Notes under the pieces: model-generated
Database searches by the model: none
Seen by the model: only the letters and a program-made list of their open reading frames with translations
What the model was told of the DNA's origin: nothing
Assembly: GCA_964443245.1 (NCBI GenBank)
Contig: CAYUEG010000004.1
Location: forward strand, 1-64,000
Reading direction: 5' to 3'
From: CANJDH01 sp964443245
GTDB taxonomy: Bacteria > Pseudomonadota > Gammaproteobacteria > Burkholderiales > JAEUOS01
Length of the DNA: 64,000 bases
Program-made: the position numbers and the translations under genes
Shown: piece after piece, positions 51,180 through 58,925 of the stretch
Layout of the letters: the number at the start of each line of letters is the position of its first letter
How positions within the stretch are numbered: the stretch's first letter is position 1

Positions 51180-53810
51180 CTAGGCCGCCTTGGCGGGCCG
51201 CACGGGGCGCACGCTGGCCCCCGCCCGCTCGAACACGAAGCCGCCGCCCTTTACATCGATCCGGATCGTATCCTTGGGCCCGAATTCACCCGCCAGGATC
51301 TTTTTCGACAGCGCATTCTCGATGGAAGCCTGGATCGCGCGCTTGAGTGGCCGCGCGCCATAGACCGGATCGAAACCGGCAGACGCAATTTCCGTCAACG
51401 CGGCATCGGTGATCTCGAGTTCCAGATCCATCTTGCGCAAGCGCGCTTCGAGGCGTTTCAGCTGAATCTTCGCAATCGCCTTGATATTCGCCTCGTTGAG
51501 TGCGTGGAACACCACGATCTCGTCAATGCGATTGACGAACTCCGGGCGAAAATGGGTCTTCACTTCGGCCATCACGGCGATCTTCATCACCTCCGGGTCA
51601 TCACCCGCCATGCTCTGGATCTTGTGCGATCCCAGATTGGAAGTCATCACGATGACGGTATTCTTGAAATCGATGGTGCGGCCCTGGCCATCGGTCATGC
51701 GTCCATCATCGAGGGCCTGCAGCAGGACGTTGAACACATCAGGGTGGGCCTTTTCCACCTCGTCGAGCAGGATGACGCAGTACGGCTTGCGCCGCACCGC
51801 TTCGGTCAGTTGCCCACCTTCGTCGTAACCCACGTAGCCGGGAGGCGCGCCAATCAGGCGGGCCACCGAGTGCTTCTCCATGTATTCACTCATGTCAATG
51901 CGGATCATGGCTTCTTCCGAATCGAACAGGAACCCGGCCAGTGCCTTCGTAAGCTCGGTCTTGCCGACGCCGGTAGGTCCCAGGAAGAGGAAAGATCCAT
52001 AGGGGCGGCCTTCGTCGGATAGTCCGGCGCGCGAGCGACGAATCGCGTCCGACACCAGACGTACGGCCTCATCCTGCCCGACCACACGCTCATGCAACCT
52101 GTCTTCGATCTTGAGCAGCTTGTCGCGCTCACCCTGCATCAACTTCGATACCGGAATGCCGGTCGCACGGGCCACCACCTCGGCAATCTCTTCGGCACCA
52201 ACCTCCGTGCGCAGGAGCTTCGGCCCGGACTTCTTCACGATCTCGTTCTGTGAGCCGCCTTCAGCCTGCTTGAGTTGCGCCTCCAGCTTGGGCAACTTGC
52301 CGTACTGGATCTCGGCGACCTTGTCGAGCTGGCCCTTGCGCTGCAGGTCCGCCATCTGGGCACGCAGCTTGTCGATCTCTTCCTTGATCGTGACACTGCC
52401 TTGCACCGCCGATTTCTCGGCTTTCCATATCTCCTCAAGGTCCGAGTACTCCTTGCCCAGACGCGTAATCTCCTCCTCGATCAGTTCGAGGCGCTTCTGT
52501 GAGGCTTCGTCTCGCTCCTTCTTCACGGCCTCGCGCTCGATCTTCAACTGGATCAGGCGCCGGTCAAGCTTGTCCATCACTTCGGGTTTGGAGTCAATTT
52601 CCAGCTTGATGCGCGCCGCTGCCTCATCGATCAGATCAATCGCCTTGTCCGGCAAAAAGCGGTCGGTGATGTAGCGATGGGACAGTTCGGCTGCCGCCAC
52701 AATTGCGGGATCGGTGATGTCGACACCATGGTGCAGCTCGTAGCGCTCCTTCAGGCCGCGCAGGATGGCCACCGTTGATTCGACACTGGGCTCACCGACC
52801 AGAACCTTCTGGAAGCGGCGCTCAAGCGCAGCGTCCTTCTCGACGTATTTGCGGTATTCATCCAGGGTAGTGGCCCCGACACAATGCAGTTCACCGCGCG
52901 CCAGAGCCGGTTTGAGCATGTTGCCGGCATCCATGGCACCTTCTGCCTTGCCTGCCCCCACCATGGTGTGCAGTTCGTCGATGAAGACGATCGTCTGGCC
53001 CTCATCCTTGGCCAGATCCTTGAGCACCGCCTTGAGCCGCTCTTCAAATTCGCCACGATACTTGGCACCGGCAATCAGGGCGGCCATGTCGAGAGACAGC
53101 ACCCGCTTGCCTTTGAGACTGTCCGGCACTTCGCCGTTGACGATGCGTTGCGCCAAGCCTTCCACAATTGCGGTTTTGCCTACGCCCGGCTCACCAATCA
53201 GCACGGGGTTGTTCTTGGTGCGGCGCTGCAACACCTGAATCGTGCGGCGAATCTCGTCATCCCTGCCGATGACCGGATCAAGCTTGCCATTGCGGGCACG
53301 TTCGGTCAGGTCAATGGTGTATTTCTTCAGCGCCTCGCGCTGGTCTTCGGATTCCTGGGAGTTGACCTTGGCGCCGCCGCGCATCGCCTCGATCGCGGCC
53401 TCCAGCGCTTTCCTGCTGACACCGGATTCCTTCAGCGCACGCCCTGCATCGCCCTTGTCATCGATCACGGCGAGAAGAAACATCTCGGAAGCGATGTACT
53501 CGTCGCCCCGCCTCTGTGCTTCCTTGTCAGCCAGGTTGAGCAGTTGCGAAAGGGTGCGGGAGACCTGCACGTCGCCACCGTGGCCCTCCACCTTGGGCAA
53601 GCGCTCGATGGCGTTCTTGAGCTCGGTTTTCAGGCGGGGGACCTGTGCCCCGGCACGGGCCAACAGGGACGCCGCCGCGCCGTCGTCCTGATTGAGCAAG
53701 GCTTGCAGGACGTGCTGTGGCTCGATGAACTGCTGGTCGGCACCCACCGCGAGGCTTTGGGCGTCCGCTAGGGCCTGCTGGAACTTGGTGGTCAGTTTGT
53801 CTGTTCGCAT
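51180..53810 (-). CDS. clpB: Disaggregase ClpB (Hsp104 type)
   Basis: ClpB threads aggregated proteins through a hexameric ring with DnaK. The 876-residue protein has the Clp N domain (FIEPQHVLQALLNQDDG), NBD1 with Walker A GEPGVGKTAIVEG, the M-domain coiled coil (SDLEEIWKAEKSAVQGSVTIKEEIDKLRAQMADLQRKG in pieces), NBD2 with GPTGVGKTELTKALAG and the C-terminal D2 small domain. The last 20 residues (ERAGASVRPVRPAKAA) extend past the usual end. A heat-shock-type promoter lies upstream. The gene separates two signalling units that flank it. Confidence 0.96.
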   Translation of the reverse strand: MRTDKLTTKFQQALADAQSLAVGADQQFIEPQHVLQALLNQDDGAAASLLARAGAQVPRLKTELKNAIERLPKVEGHGGDVQVSRTLSQLLNLADKEAQRRGDEYIASEMFLLAVIDDKGDAGRALKESGVSRKALEAAIEAMRGGAKVNSQESEDQREALKKYTIDLTERARNGKLDPVIGRDDEIRRTIQVLQRRTKNNPVLIGEPGVGKTAIVEGLAQRIVNGEVPDSLKGKRVLSLDMAALIAGAKYRGEFEERLKAVLKDLAKDEGQTIVFIDELHTMVGAGKAEGAMDAGNMLKPALARGELHCVGATTLDEYRKYVEKDAALERRFQKVLVGEPSVESTVAILRGLKERYELHHGVDITDPAIVAAAELSHRYITDRFLPDKAIDLIDEAAARIKLEIDSKPEVMDKLDRRLIQLKIEREAVKKERDEASQKRLELIEEEITRLGKEYSDLEEIWKAEKSAVQGSVTIKEEIDKLRAQMADLQRKGQLDKVAEIQYGKLPKLEAQLKQAEGGSQNEIVKKSGPKLLRTEVGAEEIAEVVARATGIPVSKLMQGERDKLLKIEDRLHERVVGQDEAVRLVSDAIRRSRAGLSDEGRPYGSFLFLGPTGVGKTELTKALAGFLFDSEEAMIRIDMSEYMEKHSVARLIGAPPGYVGYDEGGQLTEAVRRKPYCVILLDEVEKAHPDVFNVLLQALDDGRMTDGQGRTIDFKNTVIVMTSNLGSHKIQSMAGDDPEVMKIAVMAEVKTHFRPEFVNRIDEIVVFHALNEANIKAIAKIQLKRLEARLRKMDLELEITDAALTEIASAGFDPVYGARPLKRAIQASIENALSKKILAGEFGPKDTIRIDVKGGGFVFERAGASVRPVRPAKAA

Positions 53811-53843
53811 GATCTGGTTAGCACAAAAAGGAATTCACCGGGT

Positions 53844-53872
53844 ATTTGGGGAGCCGGGAAGCATTTTTCAAT
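53844..53872 (-). promoter_or_regulatory. Candidate sigma-32 (heat-shock) promoter of clpB
   Basis: On the minus strand ATTGAAA (53872-53866) and CCCCAAAT (53851-53844) are 14 bases apart. This fits the heat-shock consensus CTTGAAA and CCCCATNT closely and lies 33 bases before the clpB start codon. Confidence 0.55.
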
Positions 53873-53874
53873 AA

Positions 53875-53888
53875 CGAACGAGCGTTCG
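53875..53888. promoter_or_regulatory. 14-bp palindrome between divergent promoters
   Basis: CGAACG-AG-CGTTCG is a perfect inverted repeat. It lies two bases from the candidate clpB -35 element on one side and two bases from the candidate TTGACT element of the kinase unit on the other. It looks like an operator; no known regulator is assigned. Confidence 0.5.
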
Positions 53889-53890
53889 AT

Positions 53891-53919
53891 TTGACTTGGC
53901 GCAAACTTCGGCCTAGCAT
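53891..53919 (+). promoter_or_regulatory. Candidate sigma-70 promoter of the 54042-55905 unit
   Basis: TTGACT and TAGCAT are separated by exactly 17 bases. Transcription would start near 53926, leaving a leader of about 115 bases before the GTG at 54042. Confidence 0.5.
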
Positions 53920-54041
53920 GACCCCTTTTGATGCACCTTGGGAAGAATCTCCGCTAAGTTGCTTTGCCAAAACATCTTTCCTATAGCTGTTCTGATTGCA
54001 GAAGCATGCACTGCGCACAGTTGTGAGGAATCTCCAGTAAC

Positions 54042-54584
54042 GTGACAATCCATCAACTCCAGGTGGCATTTGATGCCGCCGAAGACCGGCTCCTGTTTCG
54101 CCTCACCACGACAGCCCAGGAGGAGTTTCGGGTGTTTTTGACGCGCCGCTTCGTGCGCGGGCTTTGGCCATTGCTGCAGAAGACCATCGATTCGAAGATC
54201 GCCGTGAAAGCCCCGCAAGCTGACTCCCGCCGCGAGGTCGTGGCGTTTGAACACCAAAGGGCCATCAACGCGACCGACTTTCGCACCCCGTTCCAGGAAC
54301 CAGCGCCCGAAACGCCGCGCCTGTTTCCGCTCGGACCAACCCCCTATGTGGCAACGCAGGGCAATGTGCGCCTGGAAGGCGACAGTTTCAAGCTTGCCCT
54401 CAATCCGGCGCGGGGCCAGGGAATTGAAATCGGCCTTGATGATCGACTCATGCACTCTTTTTGCCGCCTGCTGGCACAAGCCGTCCAAAGCGCCGACTGG
54501 GACTTGCCGTTCCTGCCGGCACAGGTTTCCCCATCGCAAGAAGCGAATATCGCTCCCACCACCGCCAACCGGATGCTGAACTGA
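54042..54584 (+). CDS. Unrecognised protein coupled to the cyclic-nucleotide-binding kinase
   Basis: The GTG at 54042 has GAGGAA upstream. The 180-residue product has no signal peptide or membrane helix. It begins with strands and a helix (HQLQVAFDAAEDRLLFRLTTTAQEEFRVFLTRRFVRGLWPLLQKTI), followed by an unstructured middle (RTPFQEPAPETPRLFPLGPTPY) and a second folded part (GIEIGLDDRLMHSFCRLLAQAVQSADWDLP). I do not recognise a family with a known function. The kinase gene starts two bases after its stop, so the two are co-translated; it could be a substrate, scaffold or regulator of the kinase. Confidence 0.8.
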   Translation: MTIHQLQVAFDAAEDRLLFRLTTTAQEEFRVFLTRRFVRGLWPLLQKTIDSKIAVKAPQADSRREVVAFEHQRAINATDFRTPFQEPAPETPRLFPLGPTPYVATQGNVRLEGDSFKLALNPARGQGIEIGLDDRLMHSFCRLLAQAVQSADWDLPFLPAQVSPSQEANIAPTTANRMLN

Positions 54585-54585
54585 C

Positions 54586-55905
54586 ATGTTTGAACTGGTC
54601 GAACGAATCGGCAAGTATGAGATCGTCCGCGAACTCGGAGAAGGTGCGACCTCAAAGGTCTATCTGGGCCATGACGCGTTTTCCAATCGCGACGTGGCGA
54701 TCAAGGTGTTCTCCGGCGGCGCCGCCACCAACTCCGAATCGCGCACGATGCAGCATCGCGGCTTCATGGCCGAAGCCGGGCTGGTCGGCAAGCTGACCCA
54801 TCCGCACATTGTCGAGATTTACGATGCCGGCACCGAAAATGACCTCAACTATGTGGTCATGGAGTACGTCAAGGGCAGCACCCTGGAAGCGCACGCCGAG
54901 CCGCACAACCTGCTACCGGTGGGAAAGGTGGTGGAAATCATCTTCAAATGCGTGCGCGCGCTCGACATGGCCATGCGCGAGGGCATCATCCATCGCGACA
55001 TCAAGCCGGGCAACATCCTGCTGACGGACACCGGCGACATCAAGATTTCCGACTTCGGCGCAGCGGTGCACGCGCGCGGCAGCGAAACGACCGGCACCAT
55101 CGAACAAACCTCGGAAGGCATCATTGGCTCCCCCGGATACATGTCACCCGAACAGGTGCGCAATGACACCCTGACGCATCAGACCGACATCTATTCCCTC
55201 GGTGTGGTCATGTACCGCCTGCTGACCGGCAAGCTGCCTTTCAATGCCAGCAATCAGATGGGGCTGGCCTACGCCATCCTCAATACCGACCCCCCGCCTC
55301 CTTCGTCGCTGCGACCCAACCTGCCCCCGGTTCTGGATGACATCGTAATGGTGGCGATGGCCAAGGAGCGTGCCACCCGCTATGCCAACTGGATCGAGTT
55401 CGGCAAAGACCTGACTGCGGCTTTTGGTCTGCTGCGCGCCGCAGATGAACTGGCCACCGATTCGGAGCAGTTCGAAGCCTTGCGGGCCCTGCCGTTTTTC
55501 GCCGAATTCAGCGATCCAGAGCTCTGGGAGGTGATTCGCCTGGCCACCTGGTCGGAACACAAGAAGGGCGACGTGCTGATCGCCGAAGGCAGTCCTGGCG
55601 ATGCGCTCTACGTGCTGGTGGACGGCGAGGTTCAGGCCAGCCTGCGCGGTGCCAAGATCAACTCCATCAAGCGCGGCGGCTGTTTCGGGGAAATGAGCTA
55701 CTTCAATGATCGCTCACAACGCCGATCCACCACCATCACCGCCTCAACGGACTGCGACGTCATCCAGTTGGCCGGCCCGGCTTTGCGCAATGCCAGTGAC
55801 GGTGTTCAGGCGGAGTTCAACAAGGCCTGCCTGCAGGTGCTGATCGAGCGTTTGCAGCAGATGAACACCCGGCTGGCTTTGCTCAAGGCAGGTGACGAGA
55901 GCTGA
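54586..55905 (+). CDS. Ser/Thr kinase with C-terminal cyclic-nucleotide-binding domain
   Basis: Residues 11-280 of 439 form a Hanks kinase: GEGATSKVY, Lys40 in VAIK, HRDIKPGN with Asp138, DFG at 156-158 and SPEQ in the activation segment. Residues about 303-415 form a CAP_ED cyclic-nucleotide-binding domain. Its phosphate-binding cassette reads FGEMSYFNDRSQRRST (367-382), with the conserved Glu369 and an Arg at the position that contacts the cyclic phosphate. The order resembles a reversed protein kinase G. No membrane helix is present. It is co-transcribed with the unrecognised gene before it. A nucleotide cyclase is encoded 4 kb away, which may supply the ligand; that is inference. Confidence 0.92.
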   Translation: MFELVERIGKYEIVRELGEGATSKVYLGHDAFSNRDVAIKVFSGGAATNSESRTMQHRGFMAEAGLVGKLTHPHIVEIYDAGTENDLNYVVMEYVKGSTLEAHAEPHNLLPVGKVVEIIFKCVRALDMAMREGIIHRDIKPGNILLTDTGDIKISDFGAAVHARGSETTGTIEQTSEGIIGSPGYMSPEQVRNDTLTHQTDIYSLGVVMYRLLTGKLPFNASNQMGLAYAILNTDPPPPSSLRPNLPPVLDDIVMVAMAKERATRYANWIEFGKDLTAAFGLLRAADELATDSEQFEALRALPFFAEFSDPELWEVIRLATWSEHKKGDVLIAEGSPGDALYVLVDGEVQASLRGAKINSIKRGGCFGEMSYFNDRSQRRSTTITASTDCDVIQLAGPALRNASDGVQAEFNKACLQVLIERLQQMNTRLALLKAGDES

Positions 55906-55920
55906 GCCGGCTACGCCGTT

Positions 55921-56304
55921 TCAGCCATAAACCGCACGCCAGCTGGCAATGCCGGCAATGGTAGCCAGGAAAGAACCTGCCAAATGCAGGGCGCCGTGTA
56001 GCACGGCCAGGGCGTACTTGGCTTGCAGCAAGAGCGCCACACCTTCGGCCGAGAAGGTAGAAAAAGTGGTCAAGCCGCCCAGAAAGCCGGTGACGATGAA
56101 GAGCCGCCACTCCGGCGCGAGGCTGGCGTGCGCCGCAAAACCGGCTACGGCGATGCCGATCAGGTAGCCACCGACCAGATTTGCAGCCAGGGTACCGGGC
56201 GGCACAGCTGGATACCATGCGTTCATGGCCAGGCTAAGCCCCCACCGCAACCAGGCGCCAAGCGCGGCACCGACCCCGACCGCGGCGATCGCGTAACCGG
56301 TCAT
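55921..56304 (-). CDS. crcB: Fluoride channel CrcB/Fluc
   Basis: Fluc channels export fluoride as dual-topology dimers. The 127-residue protein has four membrane helices and the family patterns GAWLRWGLS, NLVGGYLIGIAV and VTGFLGGLTTFSTFSAE, in which the two Phe and the Asn line the ion path. The ATG at 56304 gives the usual N-terminus (MTGYAIAAVGVGAALGAWLR). A REP-like repeat lies just upstream. No fluoride riboswitch is visible. Confidence 0.9.
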   Translation of the reverse strand: MTGYAIAAVGVGAALGAWLRWGLSLAMNAWYPAVPPGTLAANLVGGYLIGIAVAGFAAHASLAPEWRLFIVTGFLGGLTTFSTFSAEGVALLLQAKYALAVLHGALHLAGSFLATIAGIASWRAVYG

Positions 56305-56315
56305 GTGCCCAAAAC

Positions 56316-56334
56316 CGTTGGTGGGAGCCATTCC
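56316..56334 (+). repeat. REP-like repeat copy E (upstream of crcB)
   Basis: CGTTGGTGGGAGCCATTCC carries the shared core and extends the similarity with copy A (core followed by CATTC). It lies between crcB and moaE. Confidence 0.7.
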
Positions 56335-56395
56335 TGGCTGAACAACACGAGACCAGAGGTGAAACGGGCGACCACACGCATCGGGATCGGCATCG

Positions 56396-56917
56396 TCACG
56401 TGCGGCTCTGCTTGCCGTCCGCACCCGCTTCTGCCTTGGTGCCCGCGCCGGCTGTCCACCTCGCTGCAGCATCGTCATCGCTGGCGCGCGCCTCAACCCA
56501 GCGGTCAGTACCCGCAGCGGTCGCCTCCTTCTTCCAGAATGGCGCCTGGGTTTTCAGGTAATCCATGATGAATTCACAGGCAGCGAAGGCTTCCCCGCGG
56601 TGCGCCCCCACCGTCACCACCAGCACAATCTGATCAAGCGGTTCAAGTCGTCCGACGCGATGAATGACCAGCGCATCAAAGATATCCCAGCGCCCTTTGG
56701 CCTCTGCCACAATCTTCTCCAGGGCCCGCTCGGTCATGCCCGGATAGTGCTCCAGTGTCATCGCCGATACCCCGGTGCCTTCGTTGACGTCGCGCACCGT
56801 ACCGACAAACGTGGCAATGGCGCCGATCTGGCGGGTCTGTGCCCCTTGCGATGCACGCAAGCCCGCCACCTCTGTCGTCAGATCAAAATCTGCCTCCTGA
56901 ACCCTTACCGGCATCAT
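56396..56917 (-). CDS. moaE: Molybdopterin synthase catalytic subunit MoaE
   Basis: MoaE, with MoaD, puts the two dithiolene sulphurs into precursor Z. The 173-residue protein has IGAIATFVGTVRDVNEG, LEHYPGMTERALEKI, VIHRVGRLEPLDQIVLVVTVGAHRGEAF and the catalytic Lys region QAPFWKKEAT. The C-terminal 20 residues (AGAGTKAEAGADGKQSRT) exceed the usual length. Its ATG at 56917 overlaps the moaD stop (TGATG); the next codon is also ATG. Confidence 0.94.
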   Translation of the reverse strand: MMPVRVQEADFDLTTEVAGLRASQGAQTRQIGAIATFVGTVRDVNEGTGVSAMTLEHYPGMTERALEKIVAEAKGRWDIFDALVIHRVGRLEPLDQIVLVVTVGAHRGEAFAACEFIMDYLKTQAPFWKKEATAAGTDRWVEARASDDDAAARWTAGAGTKAEAGADGKQSRT

Positions 56918-57174
56918 CAGCCCCCGGTGACCGGTGGAAAGAAGGCGACCTCGTCGCCATTTTTCACGACCGCCTCTGCCCCGGCCATGTCCTGGTTCAC
57001 CGCAGCCTTGAGGTTGCGGGTCGGAGCAAAGGGTTCCGCCCACACCCCGCCACGGGCCGCCAGAAGGGCGCGCAACTGGCCAACCGTCACGACACCGGGA
57101 GGAAGCTCCAGAGCTTCGCTTGCACGCCCCACGGCTTCGCGCAGGCCGGCAAAGTACATCAGACGAACTGTCAT
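56917..57174 (-). CDS. moaD: Molybdopterin synthase sulphur carrier MoaD
   Basis: MoaD is a ubiquitin-like carrier that delivers sulphur as a C-terminal thiocarboxylate. The 85-residue protein ends in the required Gly-Gly (FFPPVTGG) and has MYFAGLREAVGRASEALELP at the N-terminus. The ATG overlaps the moeA stop (ATGA) and the TGA overlaps moaE, so three cofactor genes are translationally chained. Confidence 0.95.
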   Translation of the reverse strand: MTVRLMYFAGLREAVGRASEALELPPGVVTVGQLRALLAARGGVWAEPFAPTRNLKAAVNQDMAGAEAVVKNGDEVAFFPPVTGG

Positions 57175-58403
57175 TGCAGCAAACCAGCAAATGGCAGAAA
57201 GCGCACAGGGTCGTTGTGCGCAATCGCCCGTCCCGGCGGGTTGTCAATCAGGCCATCCCCCCAGACCGTCGAGGTCAGCACAGCCGAACTCTGATTGGGG
57301 AAGAGATCGATGCCACCGGCCGCATTCATCCGGCCGCGCAGGAATTCGCGACGGCGATCCGGCCTGGGCCAATCAAAATGCGCCGGCAACGACAGCGCCA
57401 GCGGTGCTACCGCCCCCGCCCCCTGACAAGCCAGAATGAAGGGCCGCACCATCATGAGGAACGTGACGAAGCTCGACACCGGATTGCCAGGCAGGCCGAT
57501 GAAATCGGCTTCGCTGCCATCGGTTCGTCGCACCCGACCATGGGCAAGCGGCTTCCCCGGCTTGATCGCAATCTGCCAGAGGTCGATGCGCCCTTCTGCT
57601 TCGACGGCTGGCCGGACGTGATCCTCTTCACCGACCGAGACGCCGCCGGTCGTGAGAATCAGGTCGTGATCGCGCGCCGCATCCCGCAGGGCGGCGCGGG
57701 TGTCGGCGAGTGAATCGCGCACGATGCCAAAATCGGTCAAGGTACAACCCAGCCCCTCGATCAACCCGCGCAACATGAAACGGTTGGAGTTGTAGATGGC
57801 GCCCGGTTTGAGCGGCTCGCCGGGCATGGCAAGCTCATCACCGGTAAAGAAGACGGCCACCCTTAGTTTGCGCCTGACAGCCAGTTGCTTCAGCCCCACC
57901 GAAGCTGCCAGACCGCACGCCTGGGGTGTCAGGCGCGTGCCGGCGCTCAGTACGGTGCTGCCGGCCGCAATATCGTCTCCGCGCCGCCGAATCCACTCGC
58001 CGGTCGTCGGCACGTGGTTGATGAGGACGACATCGCCGCCCGCGGTGGTTTCAGGCTTGCATTGCTCCTGCATGACGACCGCATCGGCGCCGGGCGGGAT
58101 CATCGCGCCGGTAAAGATGCGGGCTGCAGCCATTGGTGGAAGCGCTTCTCCGACGTACCCCGCAGGGATGCGCTGGGTAACCGCCAGACGCACCCCCACC
58201 TGTCTGACATCGGCTGCGCGTACCGCGTAGCCGTCCATGGAAGTGTTGTCCATCGGCGGCACATCAATGGTCGAGGCCACGTCCTGTGCCAGCACGCGCC
58301 CGGCCGCAGTGAGAGTATCCAGCACGTCGGTTTCCAGTACTGGCCGGGCCTGGGCCAGCAACGCGGCCAGCGCCTCGTCCATCGACAGCATGGGAGCTTT
58401 CAT
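57171..58403 (-). CDS. moeA: Molybdopterin molybdotransferase MoeA
   Basis: MoeA inserts molybdate into adenylylated molybdopterin. The 410-residue protein shows DVPPMDNTSMDGYAVRA, IFTGAMIPPGADAVVMQE, FFTGDELAMPGEPLKPGAIYNSN, LILTTGGVSVGEEDHV and FIGLPGNPVSSFVTF, all typical. It is overlapped on both sides by four bases: mobB ends in its start codon and moaD starts in its stop codon. Confidence 0.95.
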   Translation of the reverse strand: MKAPMLSMDEALAALLAQARPVLETDVLDTLTAAGRVLAQDVASTIDVPPMDNTSMDGYAVRAADVRQVGVRLAVTQRIPAGYVGEALPPMAAARIFTGAMIPPGADAVVMQEQCKPETTAGGDVVLINHVPTTGEWIRRRGDDIAAGSTVLSAGTRLTPQACGLAASVGLKQLAVRRKLRVAVFFTGDELAMPGEPLKPGAIYNSNRFMLRGLIEGLGCTLTDFGIVRDSLADTRAALRDAARDHDLILTTGGVSVGEEDHVRPAVEAEGRIDLWQIAIKPGKPLAHGRVRRTDGSEADFIGLPGNPVSSFVTFLMMVRPFILACQGAGAVAPLALSLPAHFDWPRPDRRREFLRGRMNAAGGIDLFPNQSSAVLTSTVWGDGLIDNPPGRAIAHNDPVRFLPFAGLLQ

Positions 58404-58915
58404 GAATCGCTCGACTTCAATTGCTGATGGTGAATTATAAATTGGGCGATTTCGTCCGGATTGTTCAGGTCCAGCACCGGCAGGCGTGTGTCGACGGGGG
58501 CATCGGACGCCACGGCAACGATGTTGCTGTCATCGGTGCTCAGCAAGGGTCGCTCGAACGACGGCCGGTGAATCTCCAGCTTCGGGATGGCCGCGCGCTT
58601 GAAGCCTTCTACCAGCACCAGGTCGCAGGGTGCGAAACGGGCGATCTGCTGCTCCAGAGTCGGCTCGGGCGCACCACGCAATTCGTGCATCAGCACCCAG
58701 CGCTGATCGGACGTCACCAGAACCTCGCTGGCTCCGGCCTCCCGGTGCCGGTAGGAATCCTTCCCCGGCTTGTCGATATCAAACACGTGGTGCGCATGCT
58801 TGATCAGCGAAACCCTGATGCCGGCAAGCACAAACCGCGGAATCAGTTGCTCGATCAGCGTCGTCTTGCCGGATCCAGAATAGCCCGCAAAACCGAATAC
58901 CTTCTTCGATGTCAT
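58400..58915 (-). CDS. mobB: MobB, molybdopterin-guanine dinucleotide biosynthesis adaptor
   Basis: MobB is a GTP-binding partner of MobA in making the guanine dinucleotide form of the cofactor. The 171-residue protein has the P-loop FAGYSGSGKTTLIEQLIP, IKHAHHVFDIDKPGKDSYRHREAGA and LVLVEGFKRAAIPKLEIHR. The ATG at 58915 gives the standard N-terminus; no ribosome-binding site is obvious. It starts 10 bases after thrC, joining cofactor genes to the threonine unit. Confidence 0.92.
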   Translation of the reverse strand: MTSKKVFGFAGYSGSGKTTLIEQLIPRFVLAGIRVSLIKHAHHVFDIDKPGKDSYRHREAGASEVLVTSDQRWVLMHELRGAPEPTLEQQIARFAPCDLVLVEGFKRAAIPKLEIHRPSFERPLLSTDDSNIVAVASDAPVDTRLPVLDLNNPDEIAQFIIHHQQLKSSDS

Positions 58916-58925
58916 GAGGATAGGG

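Noticed and set aside
56305..56395. Fluoride riboswitch upstream of crcB
   Set aside because: The 91 bases before crcB contain a REP-like repeat but not the conserved pseudoknot pattern of the crcB motif.
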